From assembly GCF_025457605.1 (NCBI RefSeq), contig NZ_JAMZFY010000001.1, positions 496,001-560,000 of the forward strand: a DNA stretch of 64,000 bases, given 5' to 3'. Positions 1 to 8,015 of this stretch are shown here, piece by piece (position 1 is the stretch's first letter; each line of letters starts with the position of its first letter). The stretch is from Haloarcula laminariae. GTDB lineage: Archaea; Halobacteriota; Halobacteria; Halobacteriales; Haloarculaceae. Below the pieces are notes generated by a model that was given only the letters and a program-made list of their open reading frames with translations, was not told the DNA's origin and did no database searches. Made by a program: the position numbers and the translations under genes.

Positions 1-2
1 CG

Positions 3-284
3 ACGCTGCTCGGGACCGTCGTCGAGGCGAAGGCGGCGACGCTGCTTGCCGTCGCCGACGTGCCGGGGACCACCTCGGACGCCGCCGTGGTCGGTGCTGA
101 CCCGAGCGCCGAGCGGGCCGAGTTCGCTGGCAGCGCGACCGACGTGGGGTCGGCCGCGCGGGCCTGTGTGCGCGACGCCGTGGTGGCGAGTCTCCGCTCG
201 CGATACGACGACGGGCCGCCCGCGCCGGCCGACGCGACGTACGGCGTCGTCACCGACCGCCAGAGCGATGTTCGTGCCCCCTAA
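3..284 (+). CDS. cbiZ: Adenosylcobinamide amidohydrolase CbiZ, C-terminal part
   Basis: This is the 3' end of a gene that starts before the window; the open frame runs from the first bases to a TAA. The visible 93 residues match the C-terminal part of CbiZ: a conserved EAK near the start, a TTSDAAVVG stretch, a G(S)ATDVG motif and a final helix. CbiZ cleaves the aminopropanol side chain of adenosylcobinamide to salvage cobamides in archaea. The next gene, cobA, begins 9 bases downstream, and cbiP follows, so this is a late corrinoid cluster. Identification rests on the C-terminal third only. Confidence 0.8.
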   Translation, partial: TLLGTVVEAKAATLLAVADVPGTTSDAAVVGADPSAERAEFAGSATDVGSAARACVRDAVVASLRSRYDDGPPAPADATYGVVTDRQSDVRAP

Positions 285-293
285 TCTCCCCCC

Positions 294-944
294 ATGAGCG
301 ACAACACCGCCGGCCCGACAGCGGAGCCCATCCAGCCCAGCGCGCCTGAGGAGTTCGGCCTCGTGCAGGTGTGGTGGGGCGACGGGAAGGGCAAGACGAC
401 CGCGGCGCTGGGGATGGCGACCCGCGCGGTCGGCCACGGCTATCGGGCCCACCTCCTGCAGTTCATGAAAGGCGGGACCGGGACCGTCGAGGACGTCCGG
501 GGCGAGTACAACGCCATCGCGGCGCTGCCGGGCTTTTCCTACGAGAACGCCGGCCACTACGGCTGGCACGGCTTCATGGACGGCAGCGACGACGACGAAC
601 ACACGGCCCGCGCGAAGGGGGCGCTCGACCGGGCCCACGAGATTCTGGCCGCCAGCGCCGAGGCGGACCTGACCCGCCCGCTCGACGCCGACGGCCCGCC
701 CGAAGCCGGCGTCAATATGCTCGTCGTCGACGAGATACTGTACGCCGCGAACCGGGGGCTCGTCGACCCAGAGGACGTGGTCGAACTCATCGAGGCCAAA
801 CCCGACAACGTCGAACTCGTTCTCACAGGCGGTCACGACGCGCCCGAGTACGTCTTCGAGCACGCCGACCTCGTCACCGAGGTCGGGAAGGTGAAACACC
901 CCCTGGACGCGGGTCACTCGGCGCGGAAGGGCACCGAGTACTAG
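294..944 (+). CDS. cobA: Cob(I)alamin adenosyltransferase (CobA/BtuR/CobO family)
   Basis: A 216-residue protein with a P-loop GDGKGKTT at residues 29-36 that follows a VQVWWG strand. This is the signature of CobA-type ATP:corrinoid adenosyltransferases, which attach the 5'-deoxyadenosyl group to Co(I) corrinoids. LVVDEILYA in the middle serves as the Walker B-like strand, and the length is usual. It follows cbiZ by 9 bases and is presumably cotranscribed with it. Its TAG stop overlaps the stop of the convergent gene in the shared palindrome CTAG (941-944). Confidence 0.93.
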   Translation: MSDNTAGPTAEPIQPSAPEEFGLVQVWWGDGKGKTTAALGMATRAVGHGYRAHLLQFMKGGTGTVEDVRGEYNAIAALPGFSYENAGHYGWHGFMDGSDDDEHTARAKGALDRAHEILAASAEADLTRPLDADGPPEAGVNMLVVDEILYAANRGLVDPEDVVELIEAKPDNVELVLTGGHDAPEYVFEHADLVTEVGKVKHPLDAGHSARKGTEY

Positions 945-1213
945 CCCTCGTCGGGCAGCAGCTCCTCGACAATAGTCCTCGCGGCCGCGACGTGTTCGTC
1001 GGCGGCCTCGTCGCCGGTCGATTCGACGTTTGCAAGCAGGTGCCCGACTTTCTCCAGCCGCTCCCGTCGTACCGGCGCGTCCATGTTCCCGTCGGCGACC
1101 TCGCCCGCGATGGCCTCGGCCTCGCCGAGCCAGCGACTCGCGGTGCGCTCGACCGGTCGCTCCGCAGTCGCAGCTAGGTGGTCGTACAGGTCCCGCAGAC
1201 GCGTCTCGTTCAT
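941..1213 (-). CDS. Small acidic haloarchaeal protein of unknown function
   Basis: A 90-residue protein that appears almost entirely helical, starting MNETRLRDLYDHL. I chose the ATG at 1213 because the upstream 15 codons read as low-complexity Arg-rich sequence typical of non-coding haloarchaeal DNA. There is no signal peptide or membrane segment. It lies convergent to cobA and divergent from cbiP, inside the cobalamin cluster, but nothing in it ties it to corrinoid chemistry. Function unknown. Confidence 0.7.
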   Translation of the reverse strand: MNETRLRDLYDHLAATAERPVERTASRWLGEAEAIAGEVADGNMDAPVRRERLEKVGHLLANVESTGDEAADEHVAAARTIVEELLPDEG

Positions 1214-1288
1214 ACGGCAGCCAGACGCGCCGACCCGAAATAACCGCCGCCGAACCACTCATGTCTACGGCGCTCCCAGTCCCGATAG

Positions 1289-2764
1289 ATGGCGACGACT
1301 CTCCTGGTCGCTGGAACTGCTTCACACGTGGGAAAGAGCACGGTAGCGGCCGGGCTCTGTCGCCTGCTCGCCGACCGTGGCGTGTCGGTCGCGCCGTTCA
1401 AGGCCCAGAACATGAGCAACAACGCCCGGGCGACCCCGGGCGGTGAAATCGGCGTCTCCCAGTACGTTCAGGCCCGCGCGGCCCGGGTCGCTCCCTCGAC
1501 CGACCACAACCCCGTCCTGCTCAAGCCCCGCGGCGACGGGGAGTCACAGCTGGTCGTCGACGGGACGGCGGTCGGCAACTACGCCGCCGGGAGCTACTAC
1601 GAGGATCACTGGGCGGATGCGCTGGCCGCGGCCGAGGCCGCTCACGGACGGCTCGCCGCCGACCGCGACGTCGTCGTCGCGGAGGGCGCCGGCTCCATCG
1701 CCGAGATAAATCTCCACCACCGGGACCTCGCGAACGTCGAGACGGCCCGCTTTGCTGACGCCGATATCCTCCTCGTAGCGGACATCGAACGGGGCGGCGT
1801 CTTCGCCTCGCTCGTCGGGACGCTCGAACTCGTCCCCGAGGACATCCGCGAGCGAATCGCCGGCGCCGTCGTCACGAAGTTCCGGGGGGACAGGTCGCTG
1901 CTCGACCCCGGTCTCGACGCCTTCGAGGAGCGAACGGGCGTTCCGGTGGTCGGCGTGCTCCCCTACGACGACCCCGGCCTCCCCGAGGAGGACAGCGTCG
2001 CGCTGCCGCCGGTCGGCGAGCGGGCCGTTCGCGGCGGGGACGACGGCGTGCCGGACGAGCACAGCGTCACCGTCGCGGTCCCGCGGCTCCCGCGCATCTC
2101 GAATTTCACCGACCTCCGGCCCCTCGCCGCCGAGCCCGGGGTCCGCGTCACCTACGTCCCGCCCTCGGCCTCGCTGGCCGACGCCGACGCCGTGGTGTTG
2201 CCAGGCAGCAAGAACACCGTCGACGACCTGCTGGCGCTGCGGGAGGCCGGGTTCGGCGAGCGTCTCCGGGCGTTCGACGGGCCGGTGGTCGGGCTCTGCG
2301 GGGGGTATCAGATGCTCGGCGAGGCGATAACGAACGCTTCCCTCGAAGGAACCGGAAGCCGGGAGCGCGTCGAAGGGCTGGGTCTGCTCCCGGTCCGGAC
2401 GGTCTTCTCGACCGAAAAGACCGTCGACCACGTCGAGCGGCGGCTCGACGGTGTCGGCCCCCTCGCGGGCGCCAGCGGTACCGTCACGGGATACGAAATA
2501 CACATGGGCGAATCGGAGCCGACCGGCGAGGTGATACGCCCCTTCGACGGCGCCGGCGCGGCGACCGCTCACGTGCTCGGGACCTACCTCCACGACCTCT
2601 TCACCAACCGGGCAGCGGTAGATGCCTTCGTGAGAAGTACGTTCGATGCGGCCGGCGTCGAGCGGCTATCGGCGGACAGCGGGCAGCGGTCGGACCCGTA
2701 CGACCGGGCCGCCGCGCTCGTCGAGACACACGTCGACCCGGACCCGCTGCCGGTGAGCTGGTAG
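1289..2764 (+). CDS. cbiP: Adenosylcobyric acid synthase (glutamine-hydrolysing)
   Basis: A 491-residue CbiP/CobQ enzyme that amidates four side chains of adenosylcobyrinic acid a,c-diamide using glutamine and ATP. The N-terminal synthetase domain opens with a P-loop-like [10 protein letters not shown] (residues 9-18) and the diagnostic [10 protein letters not shown]. The C-terminal class I glutamine amidotransferase domain has the nucleophile in [11 protein letters not shown] (Cys337) and a late YLHDLF histidine. Length is normal. Together with cbiZ and cobA it places late de novo synthesis and salvage steps in one locus. Confidence 0.95.
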   Translation: MATTLLVAGTASHVGKSTVAAGLCRLLADRGVSVAPFKAQNMSNNARATPGGEIGVSQYVQARAARVAPSTDHNPVLLKPRGDGESQLVVDGTAVGNYAAGSYYEDHWADALAAAEAAHGRLAADRDVVVAEGAGSIAEINLHHRDLANVETARFADADILLVADIERGGVFASLVGTLELVPEDIRERIAGAVVTKFRGDRSLLDPGLDAFEERTGVPVVGVLPYDDPGLPEEDSVALPPVGERAVRGGDDGVPDEHSVTVAVPRLPRISNFTDLRPLAAEPGVRVTYVPPSASLADADAVVLPGSKNTVDDLLALREAGFGERLRAFDGPVVGLCGGYQMLGEAITNASLEGTGSRERVEGLGLLPVRTVFSTEKTVDHVERRLDGVGPLAGASGTVTGYEIHMGESEPTGEVIRPFDGAGAATAHVLGTYLHDLFTNRAAVDAFVRSTFDAAGVERLSADSGQRSDPYDRAAALVETHVDPDPLPVSW

Positions 2765-2790
2765 GGTTGTTTTCGCGCCCGTAAGACGGA

Positions 2791-2798
2791 ACTTTATA
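2791..2798 (+). promoter_or_regulatory. TATA-like box for the MinD-type gene
   Basis: CTTTATAT is centred about 29 nt before the ATG at 2824. This spacing predicts a leaderless or near-leaderless transcript and supports that start codon. Confidence 0.6.
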
Positions 2799-2823
2799 TG
2801 CCATCGGCGGGCCACTACCGGTA

Positions 2824-3588
2824 ATGGTCGAAGTGTTCGCTGTCGCCAGCGGCAAGGGTGGAACGGGCAAGACCACCAGCACGGTCGCGCTGGGGATGGC
2901 CCTGTCCGAGCGCTACGACGTCACCGTGGTCGACGCCGACACCGGGATGGCGAACCTGCTCTTTCACGCCGGGCTCTCGGACGCCGAGACGACGCTGCAC
3001 GACGTGCTCGCGGACTCGGCGGCGGTCGAGGCGGCGACCTACGACCGGTTCGGGATGACGGTCGTCCCGTGTGGCACGAGCCTCGACGGCTTCCGCGACG
3101 CCGACCCGGCCCGCCTGCGGGAGGTGGTCGCGCGGCTGGCCGCCGACACGGACGTCATCCTGCTCGACTCCCCACCGGCGCTCGACAGCCGGGCCGCCGT
3201 GCTCCCCGTGGTGATGGCCGACCGGGCGGTCGTCGTCCTCCAGCCGACCATCCCCGCTATCTCGGACGGCCTGAAAGTACAGGAGTACGCGCTCTCCTAC
3301 GACACAGCCGTCGCGGGTATCCTGTTCAACAAGGTCCGGGAGGACGGCGTCGACCGCGTGGCCGAGAAGACCGAGCGCTACTTCGAGGGACCGACGCTCG
3401 GGGCCGTCCCGGAGAGCGAGCGCGCACGCGAGGCCCGCCGGGCCGGTCGGCCGCTGCTGGCCCACGCCCCCGACTGCGAGGCCGCGGCGGCCTACCGGCA
3501 GGCCGCCGACTCGCTCGCCGTCCGGGACGGCGAATCCGGCGAGGTCGCCGACCGGTTCCGAAGCGCGGTCATCCCGGAGCCACCATGA
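2824..3588 (+). CDS. minD: MinD/ParA-family P-loop ATPase
   Basis: A 254-residue deviant Walker A ATPase: KGGTGKTT at residues 11-18 with the signature first Lys, VDADTGMANL as switch I, and LLDSPP as Walker B. These features define MinD/Mrp-type dimerising ATPases that position membrane or surface structures. Its stop overlaps the next gene (ATGA at 3585-3588), so a partner protein is translationally coupled. There is no long C-terminal tail, unlike some haloarchaeal MinD paralogues. The exact cellular cargo cannot be inferred. Confidence 0.85.
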   Translation: MVEVFAVASGKGGTGKTTSTVALGMALSERYDVTVVDADTGMANLLFHAGLSDAETTLHDVLADSAAVEAATYDRFGMTVVPCGTSLDGFRDADPARLREVVARLAADTDVILLDSPPALDSRAAVLPVVMADRAVVVLQPTIPAISDGLKVQEYALSYDTAVAGILFNKVREDGVDRVAEKTERYFEGPTLGAVPESERAREARRAGRPLLAHAPDCEAAAAYRQAADSLAVRDGESGEVADRFRSAVIPEPP

Positions 3589-4130
3589 GGCTCCCGCAGG
3601 GGCGGCTCAGAAAGTCACGGGTCGTCACCGACCCGCGCGAGCCCCTCGCGGAGGTGCTCGACCGCGGGGTGACCGGCTACGCGGTGTTCGAGCCACAGGA
3701 CTCGCTGTTGCTCGACGCCGACGGCCGCGGCGTCGTCACCTTCGCCGACGGCGTGCCGGTGGTCGCCTACCACACCGGCACCGGCAGGGGCGGTCCGCCG
3801 GCGCTGGCCGACCTCGCCGTCCCGGGGCCGTATCACGTCTCCGTCTTCGAACTCGACGCGGCCGACCTCGCGCCGGTCCACGAGGTCGACGACCTCCGCG
3901 TGCCGCCCGGGATGCCCGCCGAGCGGCTGGCCGGTGACCCCGCGCTGGCCGACAGCACCCGCCGTTCCGCCCCCGCCCAGCGGCCGACTGCCCCGGCGGC
4001 CGACGGGGCGGGCGACCACGGCGCTGTCGAGGCGTTTCTGGAAGACGAAGAAAAGATTGCCGCCATCCGGGAACAGGCCAGGGAGGAAGCGAAACAGCGT
4101 GCGGCCGAGTGGAAACTGAACGATACGTAA
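3585..4130 (+). CDS. MinD-coupled protein of unknown function
   Basis: A 181-residue soluble protein whose ATG overlaps the stop of the MinD-type gene. The first 110 residues form a compact alpha/beta region with conserved-looking DPREPLAEVL, VTGYAVFEPQDSLLL and VPVVAYHTG stretches. A Pro/Ala-rich linker follows, and the last 35 residues form a strongly charged helix (FLEDEEKIAAIREQAREEAKQ). The coupling suggests it is the adaptor or effector of the ATPase; this is inferred from position only. Confidence 0.75.
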   Translation: MRLPQGRLRKSRVVTDPREPLAEVLDRGVTGYAVFEPQDSLLLDADGRGVVTFADGVPVVAYHTGTGRGGPPALADLAVPGPYHVSVFELDAADLAPVHEVDDLRVPPGMPAERLAGDPALADSTRRSAPAQRPTAPAADGAGDHGAVEAFLEDEEKIAAIREQAREEAKQRAAEWKLNDT

Positions 4131-4162
4131 TTAACGCTGTGTCCTGTAGTAGCCGCTAACAA

Positions 4163-5344
4163 ATGGGGCGTTCCGTTCCCGCCGTACTCGCCGTGCTCGC
4201 TATCGCCGTCGTCCTGTCCCTCTCGGTCCCCGTCGCTGGCCACGCACAGGACCGGGCCCAGCAGGCCGACGGGTCACAGACGATAATCGAGGTCGACGGG
4301 TCCGGCGACCGGCTGTGGCCCTACACCAGCCGCTCGGAGAGATTCGAGGACCGGACGCTCGTCATCAACGCCATCGTCACCGAGAACCCGAGGACTGCGC
4401 GGGAGATTCTGGGCCAGAACGTCGAGGACGGATGGGACCGGACGCGACCGACCAGACAACCGCTGGGGGCCCAGATAAACCTCGCTCAGACGAACTCGGT
4501 GTCGAGCTGGCGACACGCCCACGGCTCGGTCCGATACACCTACGTCGAGACCGAAGCCGGCGAGGGCCGGTGGCTCGAACAGCGGTACCAGCTCCACGTC
4601 GGGGCGTATCTCGGCTCGCGCCACCACGTCCGGGCCTTTGCCCCTTCGGCGGACTCCTCCTGGACCGCGCTGCAGGCTCACTCGGAGTACTGGGACTGGT
4701 TTCGCCTGCGCCACACCGTCACTGAGATCCGGGGGACCGCTGACATGCTGGAGTCGGAGTTCGAAAACAGCGACGTCGAGGCCGTCGAGCGCCGTCACGA
4801 GCAAAACGCCAGAGGGCTCGACCGCGGCATCGTCGTCGTCGTCGTGAGTGCGCTGCTCCCGGGGCTCGTCGGCATTACCGCCCGGAAGGACTGGGCGGTC
4901 CTCGACGAGGTGCTCTCCCAGCCCGCCACTCGCGACCAGGCGCTGGTCGTGTTCGGGCTGGCGGCCGGGATTCCCCTGGTGGTTCGCGCCCTGGGTATCG
5001 GGCTCGAAGACGCCATCCCGCTGCTCACGCCGAAGCTGTTCGTCGTCATGCTGTACCCGTGTCTCGCCATCGGGCTCCCGGTCGCCGTGGTCTGGTACGC
5101 CGCCGACCTGCCCGGGTGGCTGGCGGCCCCGGCGGCTGCCATCGGGCTCGCGCTGGGTTTCACACTGGAGTTCGCCATGCTCGGGTTCGTTCCCCCGGAC
5201 CGGATACTGCAGCACCGACTGCTCATGACGGCCGCCCTCGGGGCCCTGGCCGCGGGCGGGGGTAACCGACGCTCGGCGTTTACATTCGTCGGCGCCGCTG
5301 TGTGGCTCTGGGGGCTGCTCGCACCGCTCTTCGGGTTCCTGTGA
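4163..5344 (+). CDS. Secreted-domain membrane protein, unknown function
   Basis: A 393-residue protein with a Sec-type signal peptide (residues 1-29, ending near GHAQD). An extracellular domain of about 190 residues rich in Trp/Tyr follows, then an acidic helix and a C-terminal block of five to six hydrophobic segments (about 218-393). It lies downstream of the MinD pair with a 32-base gap. No enzymatic motif is recognisable. The architecture suggests a surface sensor or anchor in the cytoplasmic membrane. Confidence 0.7.
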   Translation: MGRSVPAVLAVLAIAVVLSLSVPVAGHAQDRAQQADGSQTIIEVDGSGDRLWPYTSRSERFEDRTLVINAIVTENPRTAREILGQNVEDGWDRTRPTRQPLGAQINLAQTNSVSSWRHAHGSVRYTYVETEAGEGRWLEQRYQLHVGAYLGSRHHVRAFAPSADSSWTALQAHSEYWDWFRLRHTVTEIRGTADMLESEFENSDVEAVERRHEQNARGLDRGIVVVVVSALLPGLVGITARKDWAVLDEVLSQPATRDQALVVFGLAAGIPLVVRALGIGLEDAIPLLTPKLFVVMLYPCLAIGLPVAVVWYAADLPGWLAAPAAAIGLALGFTLEFAMLGFVPPDRILQHRLLMTAALGALAAGGGNRRSAFTFVGAAVWLWGLLAPLFGFL

Positions 5345-5369
5345 CCGCCCGGCCACAAACACAGGGCTG

Positions 5370-5375
5370 TTATAT
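5370..5375 (+). promoter_or_regulatory. TATA-like box for the solute-binding protein gene
   Basis: TTATAT lies about 26 nt before the ATG at 5398. This argues for that start rather than the in-frame ATG at 5422. Confidence 0.55.
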
Positions 5376-5397
5376 CATGAGCTAAACACCTACAGTA

Positions 5398-7179
5398 ATG
5401 GCGTCTTGCTCCGGTGGTGATATGGGGGTCACCCGTCGGTCCGCACTGGCGGGTCTCTCCGGCGGGCTCGCCGCGATGAGCGGCTGCCTCAGCCGGATAC
5501 GGGCCCTCGTCGGCCGGAGTCAACCGACGACCGTCTCGCTCTCGATAAAGACGCTCCCGGTCGACCAGGACCCGTACGCTATCGCCATCGCCCGGCAGCT
5601 GTCGACCTGGCTGGAAAGTGCCGGCATCCAGGCCAGCATCCAGCCTATCACCGCCGAGGGGCTCTACCGACAGACACTCGTCAACCACGAGTTCGACCTG
5701 TTCGTCGGCCAGTTCCCGGGGACGTTCGACGACCCGGACGCCTTCCACTCGCTGTTGCACTCCACGTACTCGGTCGAGTCGGGGTTACAGAACCCATTCG
5801 GCTACACCAACCTCATGATGGACGACCTGCTGGAGCGACAGCGACGGGAGACCGGCACACAGCGGACAGAAACGGCCACGCGCATCCAGCGACGGCTCGT
5901 GCAGGTGTGTCCCTTCCTGGTACTTGGCTTCCCGAACGTCATCCGGGCCGCACGCACCGACCGGTTCACCGGGTGGAACGGGGTGTTCGACCCGTCGCCG
6001 GTGAACCTCCTGGGCCTGAACCGCACAGCCGAGTCCGCGACGAGGCTCCGGGCGACCACGCCCGACGACAGGTCGATGGCGAACCTCAACCCGCTCATGT
6101 CGAGCTACCGCGGCCCGTCGGACATCACGGACCTGCTGTACGACTCGCTCGCGTACCGCTACCAGGGCACCCTCTACCCGTGGGCGGCGACGAACTGGGA
6201 GTGGACCGGCGAGGACCCGCTCGAACTCGAGGTGACGCTGCGCGAGGACCTCTCCTGGCACGACGACCGACAGCTGACCGCGTCCGACGCCGCCTTCACC
6301 TACCGGCTGTTACAGGACACCTCACTGGAGTCGCTCCCCGAACCGGTCCCGACGTTTCGCTATCGGGGCCGCTCCTCGCTCGTCGACAGCGCGACCGCCG
6401 TCGACGACGTGACGCTCAGGCTCCGGTTTGCCGACTGCAGCCGCCAGACGGCACGCCGGGTGCTCACCGTTCCGCTGTTGCCCCAGCACGTCTGGCGCGA
6501 CCGAACGGACAAGGCGACCGTCAGCGGCGTGGACGTCGGTGTGACGACGACCGACGCGCTCGTGAGTTCGAACATCCCGCCGGTCGGTAGCGGCCCCCTC
6601 CAGTTCACGTCGGTGTCCCAGGACCAGACGCTCGTGCTCGAACGCTTCGAGGACCACTTCCTCGAGACGACAGAGGAGACGGGACTGCCCAGCGCCCTCT
6701 CCGACGGACTGGCCTTCGACGAGTTCGAACTCCGCTTTGTCGGTTCTGACTCCTCGGCGGTCAACCTCGTCGCCGACGGGGAGGCCGACGTGACCGCGCT
6801 GGGCGTGGGGCCGAATCTGACTTCGAGAATCGGCCGCGCCGACGAGGTCTCGTTGAACATCGACCGAAGCGGGGCGTTCTACTTCGTCGGGATAAACACC
6901 CGTCGCCCGCCGCTGACGAACCCGCGGTTCCGCAACACGCTCGCCCGGCTGGTCGACCGCGGGTGGCTGGCCGAGTCGGTGTTCGACGGCTACGTCGACC
7001 CCGCGGTGAGCCCGCTGGCGGGCACCAAGTGGCTCCCCTCGGACCTCGAATGGGAGCGGTCGGACCCGGTCACCGACTTCCTCGGTACCGACGGGACCAT
7101 CGACACGGAGCGTGCCCGCAAAGCGTTCCGCGCCGCCGGCTACCGGTACAATGAACAGGGACGGCTGCTCCAGTCCTGA
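5398..7179 (+). CDS. Family 5 extracellular solute-binding lipoprotein with permuted lobe order
   Basis: A 593-residue exported protein. A twin-arginine motif (RR13-14) and a lipobox ending at Cys30 predict a Tat-exported lipoprotein on the outer face of the membrane. The body resembles the oligopeptide/nickel-binding SBP_bac_5 family, but in swapped order. Residues about 40-200 look like the usual C-terminal lobe (DPYAIAIARQLSTWLE, EFDLFVGQFP, DDPDAFHSLLHS). Residues about 205-593 look like the usual N-terminal and central parts (LLYDSLAYR, DLSWHDDRQLTASDAAFTY, VGSGPLQF, FVGINTRRPP, ending FRAAGY). No permease or ATPase gene is adjacent. The ligand is unknown. Confidence 0.8.
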   Translation: MASCSGGDMGVTRRSALAGLSGGLAAMSGCLSRIRALVGRSQPTTVSLSIKTLPVDQDPYAIAIARQLSTWLESAGIQASIQPITAEGLYRQTLVNHEFDLFVGQFPGTFDDPDAFHSLLHSTYSVESGLQNPFGYTNLMMDDLLERQRRETGTQRTETATRIQRRLVQVCPFLVLGFPNVIRAARTDRFTGWNGVFDPSPVNLLGLNRTAESATRLRATTPDDRSMANLNPLMSSYRGPSDITDLLYDSLAYRYQGTLYPWAATNWEWTGEDPLELEVTLREDLSWHDDRQLTASDAAFTYRLLQDTSLESLPEPVPTFRYRGRSSLVDSATAVDDVTLRLRFADCSRQTARRVLTVPLLPQHVWRDRTDKATVSGVDVGVTTTDALVSSNIPPVGSGPLQFTSVSQDQTLVLERFEDHFLETTEETGLPSALSDGLAFDEFELRFVGSDSSAVNLVADGEADVTALGVGPNLTSRIGRADEVSLNIDRSGAFYFVGINTRRPPLTNPRFRNTLARLVDRGWLAESVFDGYVDPAVSPLAGTKWLPSDLEWERSDPVTDFLGTDGTIDTERARKAFRAAGYRYNEQGRLLQS

Positions 7180-7181
7180 CC

Positions 7182-8012
7182 ATGGGTGTCGTCGCCGTCT
7201 TCCTGGAGGTCGTCGCGGTTCTCTCGCTCATGCTCTCGGTCTCGCTGTCGGTCGTTGTCGGCCCGGACCGACTCCGGAGCGCCGCGGCCGATTTGCCCAC
7301 GCGCCTGCGGATGGCGCTGCAGCCGGTCGGCTTCCTCGTCTTCGTGTTGGTGATAAACAGCTTGGTCCGCAACATCGGCGTCGACATCTCCTGGATAATC
7401 GGGACCAACATCACCCGGTTCATCTACTCGCTCGAAGGGACCGTCGTCGCGACGATACAGTCGCTGGTGCCCGGCTGGCTGACGCTGTATTTCGGCTACG
7501 TCTACGTCTACGGCTACGCGTTCCTGCTGGTCTTCCCGCTGCTCGCGGCGATGCTCGCCGCCGAGCGGCGGTACCTCCGACACACCGCCTTCGCCTACGC
7601 CATCAACTACACCGCCGGGATGTGCTGTTACCTGCTCTTTATCGCCTACGGGCCGCGCAACTACATGCCGGCGCTGGTCGAGCCGCTGCTGTTCGATACC
7701 CTCCCGCGGTTCCAGTTGCTGACCAGCGAGGTCAACGCCAACACCAACGTCTTCCCGTCCCTGCACACCTCGCTGTCGGTGACCGTCGCCCTGCTCGCGA
7801 TACGGGACCACGAGACGTTCCCGAAGTGGACGCCCGTCGCCGTCTTCCTCGCGGTCAGCATCGTCCTCTCGACGATGATTCTGGGCATCCACTGGGCCAC
7901 CGACGTGGTCGCGGGGACCGTCCTCGCGACGTTCAGCGTCTGGGCGGTCTCCTCGGACCGCGTGGCGTCGCTGTACGGCCGCTGGCGGGCACTGTACGAC
8001 CGCTGGCGGTGA
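7182..8012 (+). CDS. PAP2-type membrane phosphatase / inositolphosphotransferase-like
   Basis: A 276-residue polytopic protein with about six to seven hydrophobic segments. PAP2 motifs are visible as YGPRNY, FPSLHTSLS (about 190-198) and GIHWATDVVAG (about 234-244), which supply the two catalytic histidines. The FPSLHTS version of motif 2 is typical of the PAP2_3/AUR1-like branch, which acts on phospholipid headgroups, rather than classical PSGH lipid phosphatases. It starts two bases after the solute-binding protein stop. The substrate cannot be assigned. Confidence 0.8.
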   Translation: MGVVAVFLEVVAVLSLMLSVSLSVVVGPDRLRSAAADLPTRLRMALQPVGFLVFVLVINSLVRNIGVDISWIIGTNITRFIYSLEGTVVATIQSLVPGWLTLYFGYVYVYGYAFLLVFPLLAAMLAAERRYLRHTAFAYAINYTAGMCCYLLFIAYGPRNYMPALVEPLLFDTLPRFQLLTSEVNANTNVFPSLHTSLSVTVALLAIRDHETFPKWTPVAVFLAVSIVLSTMILGIHWATDVVAGTVLATFSVWAVSSDRVASLYGRWRALYDRWR

Positions 8013-8015
8013 CCG

